The notes beneath the pieces were generated by a model. It ran no database searches, was not told the DNA's origin, and saw nothing but the letters and a program-made list of their open reading frames with translations. Shown here piece after piece: positions 11,228 through 22,900 of a DNA stretch of 62,041 nt (its first letter is position 1; each line of letters begins with the position of its first letter). The stretch is from Bondarzewia mesenterica (Eukaryota; Basidiomycota; Agaricomycetes; Russulales; Bondarzewiaceae). A program made the translations under genes and the position numbers. Location of the stretch: NCBI GenBank assembly GCA_004802705.1, contig SGPL01000146.1:1-62041 (forward strand), given 5' to 3'.

Positions 11228-14200
11228 ATTCAGGTTCGCGGGATACCAGCTCTGCAGTTTTTCGATGAAACTCCATGGTCGTCATTGGTCAATGAGAACG
11301 AAAGGAAACAAAAAATGCAGAGGGCCGAGCCGCGCACCAAGCAATCTGGAAAACCCACATACCTTTTGAGAAGCCTGCGGATACGTTGTCGGCGGCCTTT
11401 CAGAGCCTTAGCCGCTTGGCATGATTCTTATCAGATAAATTTGATCTAGCTTATATCGCAACATCTTATCAGATAGCCCCGCAAAATGAATACAACGCTT
11501 TTAACAAGTCCGAAAACGAAAACGACACTTCGTTCGGGCGTGCATTTGCAGAGTTACTGGATTGTGTGAATTGTACTGCTCTTTCTCTTGCATCACCCAG
11601 CGCACTTCTTCTATGTAATACCAGAAGATGCTAGTACAGGCTTAAATCCAAGATGCTTGTGAGATAGCCCGGCGCAGGACGCATTGACAAACCCGAAAAA
11701 TTCCGGATCCGTCGTGCGAGTAAACTTGAGGCTCAACATATGAACAAAACTCGATGTCATTTGACGAGTCGAAATTGTTACAACACCATATAGAAATCTA
11801 AGCACCTGGTGGTAAATACGAAATCCCACAGCCAACAGTGCCCTCGATCCCTCCAAAGAGATGACAAGACCTCAATGTCAAGCAAACCCACCGACGCAAG
11901 AATCCACCAAAAGCAGAAAACGGCGTTGAAATTTCAGATAGTTCGGAAGGATCCAAGAGGAGCGGCTACTTGACGACCTGTTCCTGATGGGCCTCAAAGG
12001 GTTCAGACATAAGCACCTGCCGTAGCAAAGACTGCAGCGGCTGAATCGACACATGCTAAGCGCATCGCCCGCGCACGTAGCATACTTAGCTCAAGCTGGC
12101 CATGGTAAATTCTGGAGATCGAAATAGGTGAGAGTGCCTCGATCCGTCGTAATACGTTGGCGCTCACAAGGAGGTCAGATGTTCTCGCGACCAGTCACGA
12201 CCACCATGTCAGTACCATGTCCTGATTGAGTGTGCGCTGGAAAAGAAGGGACTCGGAAGAAAGTTGAACAAGGGTCTTGGTAGTGCGCTGTCTCGAAGCC
12301 TCGATGCAGCATCATATATCGTGCCTAGGACGAGCAGGTACAGGTGTAACTCACCTTGGCAAGCATCCATGGCACACAAACCATTAACGTTGACTTAGCT
12401 ATTACAAATAGTCGCGACATCACACGCGGTTTCATCTTGAAAAGTGAGAAGCGCGGACTGACGTGGGAGAGGGGCTTCACGAGAGAGCATCTAATTGCTC
12501 GACGTGAGAAGTCCACGGAAATTCTGAGGAGAGTATTAAGGCAGATTACGGCAGATCAGTGCTGTTTCGCAGTACTTCGCTCGCACCTATAATTGACAAG
12601 AAACACCGCAGTTCCCGTTACATGTTGCGACTCTGTATTTTGACGCTCGTGTGAAAATTTATGCGACCAGAATCAAAACTCAATGCATGCGTTTAGATGA
12701 GCTACAATGTTACTTAGAAGTCAGTGCTTCGAGATTGGTTGTGGTTGGATTTGTGATATCGACGCGCGCTTACATGATTTTGATACGGATGACGATGATC
12801 CATACGTATATTTACGCGGGCGCAGCGCGGGCCACAGATCCCGCAGTTAAGGGATACGAATGTCCTAATATGAAGACAGATCAGTGGTGGCGTGACGGCC
12901 AGGGGCTGTAATTTTGTGTGAGAAGTTTTGGGTATACATAGGGAGTGGCAATGCTCAATCATCGCGTAGAGTGGAGTACTGGAGCTTAAGATATGTGAAT
13001 GTCGCGATCGTATGTGCATATGCTGCAGCTGAAGGCCTATTCAAGTGAAAATCATGTGGTTGATGGAAAGGAAAGCTTATATACTCTCCAGCTCTGTGGG
13101 AACTCACCGTCATACGTACAAGGTCAAATACCTAGCAGAGATGGCAAACAAGTACAGTATCTCGCAACAGAGATTGGGGTCAGGCACTCACTGAACTCAA
13201 TCGCCACCGTGTGGTCACGATGTTAGGAACTCACCCACGACTTTGGGTCCTACGATGCAGCTGAGCAGTATCAATATTTGTTCCTTCCTTCTGCGTCGTT
13301 CGGTCGAGTCTATATCACCCCATATAGCATTAACTGTGATAACGGATTCGAATAAGTTCGCCATCTTGAGACCCCCCTGTTCTCTCTAAGAGATAGGCGC
13401 CACAGGATTGACATGGGAATGGCAAGGAACCAAACCAAAAGTGGAGTGCTCAGCGCTGCATGAAGTCCTGGTGCCTCGATCTGAGGGGAAGAAAGGGGAA
13501 GATAAGTGTTGTGGTGCGTCTAGATTTGTTCGTCGGCGCACATGATTCAAAGGTCGCAAACATATGTCTATGTTTTCGCTGGTTTTTCAGACCATCGACT
13601 TCGATTGGAGAGTAAAGCATTGGTGACGATTGGAGCGGTCAAGAGAAGTCCATTGAATTTTTTTCATAATAATAACAGTCCCTGCGTATATTTGCCGCTA
13701 TAATACGGTAACTTGGTATCTTCAGCACTGCGGGAACATGTTGAGATCTTTCGCGAGACGGGAGACTAATTCACTCACATTCGCATTTGCTGAATTGATT
13801 TTTTCCGGCTGTCCTATTTACGAGACCACGGGGGACTCGGAAGGGGAGGCTCGATAGACTGGTGACCGAGTCTCAATGGCGTAGTGACAGACAAGTCTAG
13901 TACTACGATAGAGAAGCTCGGAGTTGGGACGAGTCGAAGGTCGACAATGACGCGTGACGCGTGACGCACCAGTAGACGACTCGATCGTCCAAATTTTATC
14001 GATCGCTCACGAGGGCGACTGGTTTAATCGACTGCAATCAGTTCTGGGAGCAAAATAATAATCTGTCCATTCCTTCAATTCCATATGTATGTAACGCTGT
14101 CAATTTATCCCGCAGTTGATTGATGGAATGGTTTCCCTCAGACAACAGACGCTGATAAGTAACTCATAAAGAGACGAGCTGTAATTCGAGTACCTGAAGG

Positions 14201-14699
14201 GGAAGTATCTTGCGAGATCGGGATTGAAATTAGTCTTGGCTTACAACCTCCGATGAGCGTAATTTGATCGCGTCCCCGTACGCGGGGCATGTGCCATGTG
14301 GTCCCTTCGCGAGCCTTTGAGAACATGACAAGTCGTGTGCCACATAACAAAACAAACCCGAGAGTTCAAGGGCGGACTGGGACGACTGGGCGTGGAAAAT
14401 GCAGTCTTTGAGACAGCGATGGCGGAAGAGGAGCAATTGAGAGTGTGGCATGTGGTGTCGAGCGCTTGTTTCAGAGAATCCGAGCTCTTATCTGTGTCAT
14501 TGAGTGGGTGCGTCTTATCGATATTTTTTTTTGGCGGTCAGGCACTTTTGGCTCCGACGATTTGCACCGTCAGTTATTTTATTTATCGCCCGGACCCATT
14601 GCTCTGGATTAGGCCGAGCTCTTCCCTCCCTACCTTCTTTAGCCTCCCTCATCACGCCCTCTCTGTCAACGACTCCCTTGCTGCTTGGAGTATACACCC
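11228..14699. other. 3.5-kb region without recognisable gene
   Basis: No protein family is recognised on either strand; frames are short and have no consistent splice pattern. A direct repeat of GACGCGT units (three near 13949-13968) and an AT-rich patch near 13660 are the only local features noticed. The last few hundred bases must contain the permease promoter. A fast-evolving or lineage-specific gene could be hidden here. Confidence 0.4.
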
Positions 14700-17670
14700 A
14701 TGTCCAGAGAGAACGAAAAATTTGACGCCGGCAGCGACCAAAGCCCACTCGATCATGAGAAGGGCTCCGTCCCCTACGTCGTCGCTGCCGACGAGGACAA
14801 CCGCTATCATTTCGACACTCATGACCTCGATCGTGTCCAGCGTCGGTTGAAGCAGCGCCATGTACAGATGTACGTCTCTTCCGCAACTACTTTTGCCTTC
14901 TGAACCGGTCTTTGAACCCTTGGTTGTAGGATTGCCGTAAGTGACCACCGCTGTTCGTCAATCAACTCCCCTCCGAGCTCAGCATCCTGCCTTTTCAGAT
15001 TGCGGGGACGATTGGAACGGGTCTTTTCCTCGGCTCAGGGTCTGCGCTGGCGGGCGCAGGTCCTTTGGGTGCTTTGATTGCGTACGCTCTCCTAGGCACC
15101 GTGGCCTACGCGTGAGCCCATTTCTAAATATTGTACTTGAATGCGTTGATCGACAATGGATAGATCACTATGTTCCGTTGGTGAAATGACATGCCATGCG
15201 CCCGTCTCCGGCACATTCCCTCACTTTGGTTCGTTTTTCTTGTTGCTCTTCAGGACGTCTGTTGATATTCGAAAAAAGCCGCTCGTTGGGTTGACCCTGC
15301 TTTCGGTTTTGCAGTAAGTTTTTTTTTTGTTTGAAGAGGTTTGTACTGACGTCTCTGTTTGTGACCGTCAGGTTGGATGGGTAAGTTTCTCAGTTGTATC
15401 TTCTGGGCACTCTAGGCTCAATGAATGGCATCACGGAAAATAGAATTATTTCTATGTGAGTTCTTTTATTCTGATTTTTTTAATTGATCAACTTCTTACA
15501 TTCGTTCATCAGGCCCAAGCGTGAGTTTGTTCACGGACTCTAATTGTCTGTCGATTCTGGGCTCATATTTAAATTCAGCATCACAGTTCCTGTCGAGATC
15601 ACTGCCGCTCAGATCTTGATCACCTTCTGGGACCACAATGTCCGTCTCTCTTAGGTTTTGAGTCGCCGACTGATGTTGATGAGAACCGTCTTTGTCTGCA
15701 GGATAAACATGCTCCCATTTATACTGCAGTGCTTTGCGTCTGCGTCTGCGCGATCAATATCTTCGGTGTCCGGTATGTTTCTCGATAATAATGTTTTCTT
15801 TTGGTTCTAATTTACCCCGTTATGCAGATGGTTCGGTGAATGTAGGTTTTGATTTATCACATATACTTTGAAAGTCACTGAAGCACATACTGTATCAAGC
15901 CGAGTTCGTCTTCTCGATTATCAAGCGTACGTCCATCCCACACTCAACTCAGGCTGAGCAAATGTCCTAATTCTGTCTCACAGTGATATTGATCACCGGC
16001 CTTATCCTGGTCGGTCTGGTCATTGACCTCGGAGGAGGACCCGACCACCATCGTCTTGGATTCCAGGTCCGTCCATGCCTGTACCATCTTCTATCCAGAC
16101 TATGCTGAAGATAAGATATCCAGTTCTGGAGGAACCCTGGGCCTCTTGCGCCCGCCGGACTTGTTCCGAGCCGCTTGCCTCTAGACCGTTTCTTGGGTAT
16201 TGTCTCCGTTTTCGTCCAGGCTGCTTTCTCTTTCCAGGGAATGGAGCTTGTCGCTATGTGAGTCAGTCTGTCGTCGTTGCCGCAAGCGCTTCGATTGACC
16301 TGAATGATGTGCAGAGCTGCCTCTGAGACCGAGAGCCCTAGGAGGAATATCTCGAAGGCCGTCCGTCGTGTATTCTATCGTATCGTGATCTTTTATGTTC
16401 GTACCGTTCTTTTTACCATCGCTTTGTTACTGTCTGACATATCTGATTTTGGTGTGCAGATTTTGGGCATTCTCATCACTGGAATGCTGGTTCCCTATGA
16501 CGACCCCCACTTGTTGCATGGTAAGATCATGCATCTCTGAAGCAAAAAGCATCGACGGACTCACCCTCATTTGCTCCCCAGGCAACGGAACTGCTACCGA
16601 ATCGCCCTACGTCATCGCCATAACCCGGTCAAGCATCAAAGGTACGAATACCTCATCTTAGTTAAAACAGAAATACATCCAGCTTACCTCTCACTGGATG
16701 ACAGTCCTTCCCTCCATCGTCAACGCAGGTATCTTCACGAGTGCCTTCTCCGCCGGTAATAGTTTCTTGTTTTGCTCGTCACGTATTCTGTATGGTTTGG
16801 CGCTGCGTGGCCAGGCGCCAAAATTCTTCGCGAAGTGCACCAAGAGTGGACTTCCTTTGGTCGCCGTTCTGTTCTGCGTAAGCCGTCCTCTCTGTTCATA
16901 CTCGTCGATGGTGCTGATAGATCCATGGCGTGGTAAAAGTCGTGCTTCTCATTCCTCGCCTTTATGAACGTATCGTCTGGGTCTGCAAATGTCTTTAAGT
17001 AAGTGTCAATGGCTTGCTTAATGCACAGACAATTTACTGATGATCATTCACTCTTATAGCTGGTTTGTGAGTAGCTTACATCAAGCGTGTTTATCCTTTC
17101 CTGTACTCACATGTTTGATAGGTGTCTCTCTCGACCATTGCAGGCTTCTTCACCTGGGCTTCCCTGAACCTGACTTTCCTCCGTTTCTGCAAGTGTCTTT
17201 CTTTCTCTACCTCCTATGACGCCCACTAACCGCACACACGCATCTAGATCGTGGATTCAAAGTGCAAGGACTTGACCGCACCAAGCTCATCTACTACAGC
17301 AAGCTGCAGCCATGGCTGGCAATCTGGGGTCTCTTCTGGACGTGCTTGTTCATTCTCATCAATGGATTTGAGGTCTTCTTCAACTGGAGCACCTCGCTGT
17401 TCCTCACGTCATACATCAACGTCCCTCTGTTCTTCCTTTTGTATTTCGGGTGGAAGATCTTCAAGCGGACAAAATTCTGGCGCGCGAAAGACATGGACTT
17501 CGTTACGGTGCGTCGTCTCGTCATGTTCTTTCTTCTAGATGTTGTGTCCTGGAATATGGATCGCTGATGCGTGGTGGTTTGCACAGGGTATTCCGTCGCT
17601 CGAGGAGACCGAGATACCCGAAGTGCCACCAACGACACTCGGGGGGAAGATTTTCGAAATCCTGTTCTAG
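14700..17670 (+). CDS. amino-acid permease, yeast AAP (APC) type
   Basis: Proton-coupled amino-acid uptake carrier of the plasma membrane, 12 helices, family YAT/AAP. The cytosolic N-terminus MSRENEKFDAGSDQ leads to RRLKQRHVQM, then IAIAGTIGTGLFLGSGSALA (helix 1), GEMTCHAPVSGTFPHF, VGWNYFYAQAITVPVEITAA, YTAVLCVCVCAINIFGVRWF, FVFSIIKLILITGLILVGLV, AAFSFQGMELVAIAASETES, ILGILITGMLVPYDDPHLL, LPSIVNAGIFTSAFSAGNSF, LAFMNVSSGSANVFNWFVSL, STIAGFFTWASLNLTF and LYFGWKIFKRTKFWRAKDMD, ending KIFEILF. All exons join in frame, so the gene is intact. It is exceptionally fragmented: exons at 14930-14936, 15372-15380, 15444-15455, 15513-15520 and 17060-17066 are 7, 9, 12, 8 and 7 nt. The intron at 17189-17247 uses a GCAAGT donor. 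Substrate range cannot be read from sequence. Confidence 0.95.
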
Positions 17671-18009
17671 TGTTGATGCCTTCGATGCCCTTGTGGTATG
17701 CCTTTGTTGATTGGCTGCCCCTCCACTTTGTTTATCGTTGCTGCTGTTGTAGAATCTATGACGTATACGATACTCCGGAATGCTTTCTAGATCGCTGCGG
17801 ACTATTGTACCGTAATGGCATCCCTATCTGATGCACTCCAATTTAGTTTTCTCGACGACTCGTCGGATGTTTGAGACAGTATTTTTTCAAGGCGAAACGG
17901 TGGGTCCTCTCAGGTATCGGATGGGATCAGGAACTTGATACGTCTTCAATATTCGGAACATATTCCGTTACAGTGCTATACATACAGTATGGGCGGTTTG
18001 CGGGCGGTA
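17671..18009. other. convergent 3' spacer
   Basis: Short spacer between the permease and the tRNA methyltransferase, which converge here. It must hold both 3' ends. A copy of the 8-mer TACAGTAT lies at 17983-17990. No gene was seen. Confidence 0.5.
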
Positions 18010-19721
18010 CTACAACTTCTTGTACTTGCCCTGCATCCACACGCGATACATCTTTAGCTGGCGTTTCCGGTTGACGATGAGACGCCGATCAACGCCCAGC
18101 TGTACGATGGAGAAAAGGGGATGTTCGGGGCAGTGCGGAAGGGGCATGTGCAGCAAACTCGAATGCACGGCTGCGGGTGCGCTTGATGATGCGCTGGGAG
18201 ATGCCGCGGCGAGCGGTAATGGTGGTGTCCGGGGGCTTTCCGGGGCCGGAGAGCTCGAAGAGGGAGTGTGCAGGGTCGAGGGCGAGTCGATCACAGTGCT
18301 GAGTGGATCAGAGGAGACATCTGCGTCGTCGATAATTTCTTCAGTCGTGGTGTGAGTTTGTTGAGCAGGTGCGCGGGAACCGCTGAAGAGCAAGGCTAAT
18401 TCATCTGCGTGTCATAGACGATTGTATGAGGGCCCTTGGAGAAAAGTGAGACTGGATACGCGGCTGCTCTTAACGCACCTAACTCAAAGAAGTATACCCT
18501 AGTTTTGTCACCTCGGATGTAGAAATTGTCATCGAGAAGGCGTCCGGATTTGAATCGTAGCTGGGTTAGATCGTGACGACCGTAGTCGCGAAAGAGGATA
18601 AGTCCACCGGGTTTGAGAATCTATGTTTGGATGATATCGCGGGAGCAAAAAATAAATAAGAAGTGTCACTCCGGTTGTTGTAGGTTCGGCGATACTCGGA
18701 ATTTTACCTTGTGAACGTTAGAAATCGCGCGACCCCATTCTTGCGGATGTAGAGCACTCAGGACGAAGACGAGGACAACGATGTCGGCGCTGCCGGGCTG
18801 TATATCTTCAGGCAAGAATTCCGAGGAGAGGTCCCAAACCGATGCCTTAATGGCTCCACAGGGAGGAGTAGTATACAGTGGGTTATTCTGGGGAACCAAC
18901 GGATCAGTGAACAAGCGTCCATGGACGATGGATGAGCCCACTTGAACGAGCTTCACGGCATGCGAGGCGAAGTCATATGCGTGGATTATGAGTTCCGGGT
19001 TTGTATTTTCAGACAGTAGGGGGAAGACGGAATTGCCAGCCCCTGGATAAAAGGGGGTGAATGAAAACAATGGANTGACAGGATCTGAAACTTACCGCAA
19101 CCTATCTCGACGACAGTCTTTGGACCTGCCTACTTTACGACTNCTGTTACCTTGTACGATCAATTGAGCGTAGAGCGAAGAGGAACATACCGAGCTTTGT
19201 GCCGCGGCGACGAGTTCCGGAAATTCAAGATGCAACCTGAATTCTTGCTAAATCAACATTCAATTGGTCGGTTGGAAGAAGACTGCCATACCACTTCCTA
19301 TCTTTGAAGAAGTTACTGGCATTCATCTTGTAGAAATTGTCCCTAAAGATGAGATGATACACATTGTTAGGCAAAACAAAGGGATGANAAAACGCATACC
19401 AATGTTTAGCTGGTTTCTCATTGTATTTAGGCTTGTCACTTTCTGACACGGGCGCAATCCTCTGCCGTGCAAGAGACAAAGCTATGGCCTGTTCCTGATC
19501 ATCTGGAGGAGGTACATGGTCCCAAGCGTTTTGACTCCAAACATCGGCATCCTCGGTGAGGAATCTTTCCGCATTGTAAATACCAATGATTTCGCAATCG
19601 CAACCTTTTATACTTGCCTGGAGCCGAAGGGTGGTTTATCTGCGTTCAAATCATGGACAGAAGATGCCGTTTTCGACGCCGGTATTTCAGCAGAAGGGAG
19701 GGAAGATGTGGGGGCGGCCAT
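18010..19721 (-). CDS. TRM140: tRNA N3-methylcytidine methyltransferase (Trm140/METTL2-like)
   Basis: SAM-dependent enzyme that forms m3C at position 32 in the anticodon loop of certain tRNAs. Family blocks are [20 protein letters not shown] spliced to [16 protein letters not shown], the SAM-binding motif KTVVEIGCG spliced to [88 protein letters not shown] and [21 protein letters not shown] low-complexity Ser/Pro insert (about 18190-18390) separates the last two. The first intron (19565-19617, 53 nt) needs a GC donor, AG|GCAAGT, to give GSRFLTED. The start [10 protein letters not shown] at 19721 has a good context (TACATGGCC); an in-frame ATG at 19817 would add 32 residues. Two of the unresolved bases fall in inferred introns. 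The actin-binding extension of yeast Abp140 is absent. Confidence 0.88.
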
Positions 19722-19950
19722 GTAGGGTGAGGATATTCTGTTCAAAGCAACAAGACATACCTTGATGTGGGGTGACCGGGGGCCGGCTGCAGGCCGGATA
19801 CTGGACGAGGGCGACAAAGCAGGCCTTCTTCCTGAGGCGGTCAGTACTCATCTCATCTGGACAGTGCATTTGAGTATACTGTAGCTCCCACAGTATTTGA
19901 CCCCTTCCCCTTCTGATTTCTCTTTGCCGTCGACTCTCACTTTCACTACC
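19722..19950. promoter_or_regulatory. bidirectional promoter, TRM140-like / RhoGEF
   Basis: Only 229 bp separate the inferred start codons of two divergently transcribed genes, so they must share upstream DNA. It contains ATACTGTA (19876-19883) followed by a CCACAGTATTTG motif, and a pyrimidine-rich run (CCCCTTCCCCTTC) ahead of the RhoGEF start. No TATA box is clear. The assignment rests on layout. Confidence 0.55.
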
Positions 19951-22900
19951 ATGTCCGCTATCGCTTCACCCTCCAATCATCCCCCTGGCGACGCGGACTT
20001 GCAGGAACTCTACAATCAAGTATTGGCTGGGTTCGCAGAAGAGTCGCCTACTGTTGAAACACCCCCAAAGTCTTCCGAAATAATTTCCGAGAGAACACCC
20101 GACCCCCGCTACGCACCCTACGGTGCAGATTCGACCGCTGCGAGACAGCCGCCCCGTGGTTAGTGTTGTGATACATCGTACAAGTCGTCGGTTAGGCTGT
20201 GGCTCAGGGTGGCCCAGTATTGACCTTAAATCGTTTAACAATCAGGACCAACAAGCCCGCGCGAAAACACTAGACCACTTCCTAGCCCGATGTATCAACA
20301 ATCTCCTACCCAGCCGAAAGTTCGCCCTTTACCCCGTCCACCCGGAGCATCACCTGCTACGTCCCCCACACTTCCCGGCATGCCCGAGCCTCACCCATAC
20401 TATGCTGAAAAGCCAGTAAAGCCAGTAGCAACACCCCCTCGTCTCAAGCAGAACGGAGATTCGTGCGTGTTGCATAACCTCATCGTGATTGCCGATAGAA
20501 TTGACATTAAGCACAGAAGCGGCCGCTCATATATATCACCAGATGTCTCTCCTAGCAGTGGTGTATCCGCGCCTCCGGAAAGGCCACCTTTCCGTGGTCT
20601 CCCATCGGACCCTCGGCCTGTCAACCGCGCATCCCCGTCTCTGCGTCCGGGAAGTTCGCAGGGCACGCCATCACCAACACTTCCTGGGCATACTCGGCAA
20701 GCGAATTCAATGCAGTATCCGATGCCTCTCCCCGAACCTGCATCAGAGTCTCGGGACCTAACTTACGGGCAACCATGGTCTCCGCCGTCGTCAGGCAGGA
20801 ACATTCCTAACGGTCCGCCTCCCGGGAATCCTCCAACATGGCATCAACAGCCACCTGCAAGACCTGCAGGTGCCCTTCCGCCTCGGATTCCAGGTTATGG
20901 TAGCGCTCTGCAAGCTCCCGATGATACGTCAAGGCCAACACCACCGTCATCTGGGCGCGAGTCTGCAAACAGCATATTCACGGGTTCTTCGTATTTCTCA
21001 GACGTCGCTGCTCCCGGTCCTTCTATGATCACCATACCCCCTCCCCCTCCCCTTCCTGCAGCTACACTAGGCGTCCCGCCGAGATCCGCTGCAGGAATGA
21101 ATTCGGAAAAGCGAGTCTCCAATGAAGATATCTTAGCCACGGGAACCAGCGGATTTGCGCGTCCTATATCTGGCAGTGCGTACAATGTCTCACCTCTACT
21201 GAACTATCTTGAGATTTTTTTTCAGGCTCTGCTGGCAGTAGCCAGATCGTGGGACGATCGCAATCAACAGCGTCCACGGTATCCACATCTCGAAAAGGCC
21301 TTGAACGGAACTTAACAGCCTCAACGGTAGCGACGACATCCACGACCGGGACAACGTATAGCGCTTATGATCCCACGTTCGAGTCCTCGACCACAATGCA
21401 GCGTGGCGATTCTTTTGGCTCACAGTCGCACCACTCAGACGCTAGCATGCCCTACAACTTCAACAAACGCGAACCATCTATCACCATCTCCGATACGTCT
21501 GTGACGCAGGGAGGTTCCAGGCTCGCAACGGAGCTGGCGCGTACCATGGCGGCAATCAAGAGCCAGGAGGCGATGCAGGACTCATATCAGGATGAATACG
21601 ACGAAGAGGAGTATGAGGAATACGAATCTGACGAAGGCCTTGACGTTTTCGTCAATTTCGCTCTGCTGAGCAATATCGCGGTGTGGCTGAGGGACAAAGT
21701 ACCGAGGGGCACCCACGTCAAGGGATCTATTCCCTATCCGCGTGCCTTTACCGGCAAGGATATCGTGGTAAGCACCCATTCACTGCATTAAACAGCGTGT
21801 AAAACTTGATTTGTGTTTCAAAGACGACTCTGCAATCACAAATCCGCCGCGAATTGATCATCAACCAAGGTGTCGCCACAGGTGACCGCACGATCGCCCT
21901 GCAAGTCGCGCGCAGCCTTCAATCTCAGCTGTTCTTCTACGAGGTCGAATGGGGTGGTCGCATACTCCAGGATGGCGTAGAGGATGTATACATGTTCTTA
22001 GATGATCAGGAGGGCGGCGTAGAGGCTGCGCCCGAGCGCGAGGAGCTCCCGACAAGTGTGATCACTGTTCTCACTAAGTGCTATTCCCCTAGTTGTGTGG
22101 AAGGCGCACCGTGCTACTCGTTTGCCTGTCCACGTCGGCCAATGGTACGTTTATTTACTGACCGTTCCGTTGAGACTGGACCTCATCATGACATCTATGC
22201 AGAAGGACATTGTAGAAGAAGAAGCACCGATACCAGAGAACTTGGGAATAATTGTAAGGTTTGATGTTTTCTTAATAAGATTGGCTAAAGAAACAGAACA
22301 TGGGGCGGCATAGGGCGATGGGGATTGGGATGCTGATCCAGACTTGCTCAAATCACTTCCAGAGAGCGAGATCAACCGTCAAAGGTATCTTGCATATCCT
22401 CCCCTTCCCATCCCCAACGTCTTACCGTTGCCAACAGAATCATTCATAAACTCATCAGCAAGGAGGCACAATATATTCGAGATCTTGACCTCATCGAGAC
22501 TGTGCGCACTTCTATCATGATTTGCATCAGAATTTGTTGACCTCCTCTGCAGATCTTCATCAAACCTCTGCGTTATGCGGATCCACCCGTGTTACCATAT
22601 GCAGAGCTTGACGGTTTCATAGATGACGTTTTCGGAAATCTCTTCGAAATCCGGGAGGCCAATCGCCGGTTACTGGAAATCATGAATGTGCGCCAGCGAG
22701 AGCAGTCCGTAGTCATCCAGCGGATTGGGGACATACTGTTGGAGGCGGCGACGGAGTTCCGCTTGGTGTATCCCACCTATATCGGGCATTTGCCTTTGGC
22801 CGAGAAGAGGTTGAAAGACGAAACTGAGAATAATTCAGAGTTTCGGCTTTTCCTTGAGGTAAGTATTGAACTCCTTTCCATGAAGGAGTCATACTCTAAA

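Noticed and set aside
13949..13968. Three GACGCGT units considered as a CRISPR-like or binding-site array
   Set aside because: Only three short contiguous units without spacers; eukaryotic context. Too small to support a functional claim.
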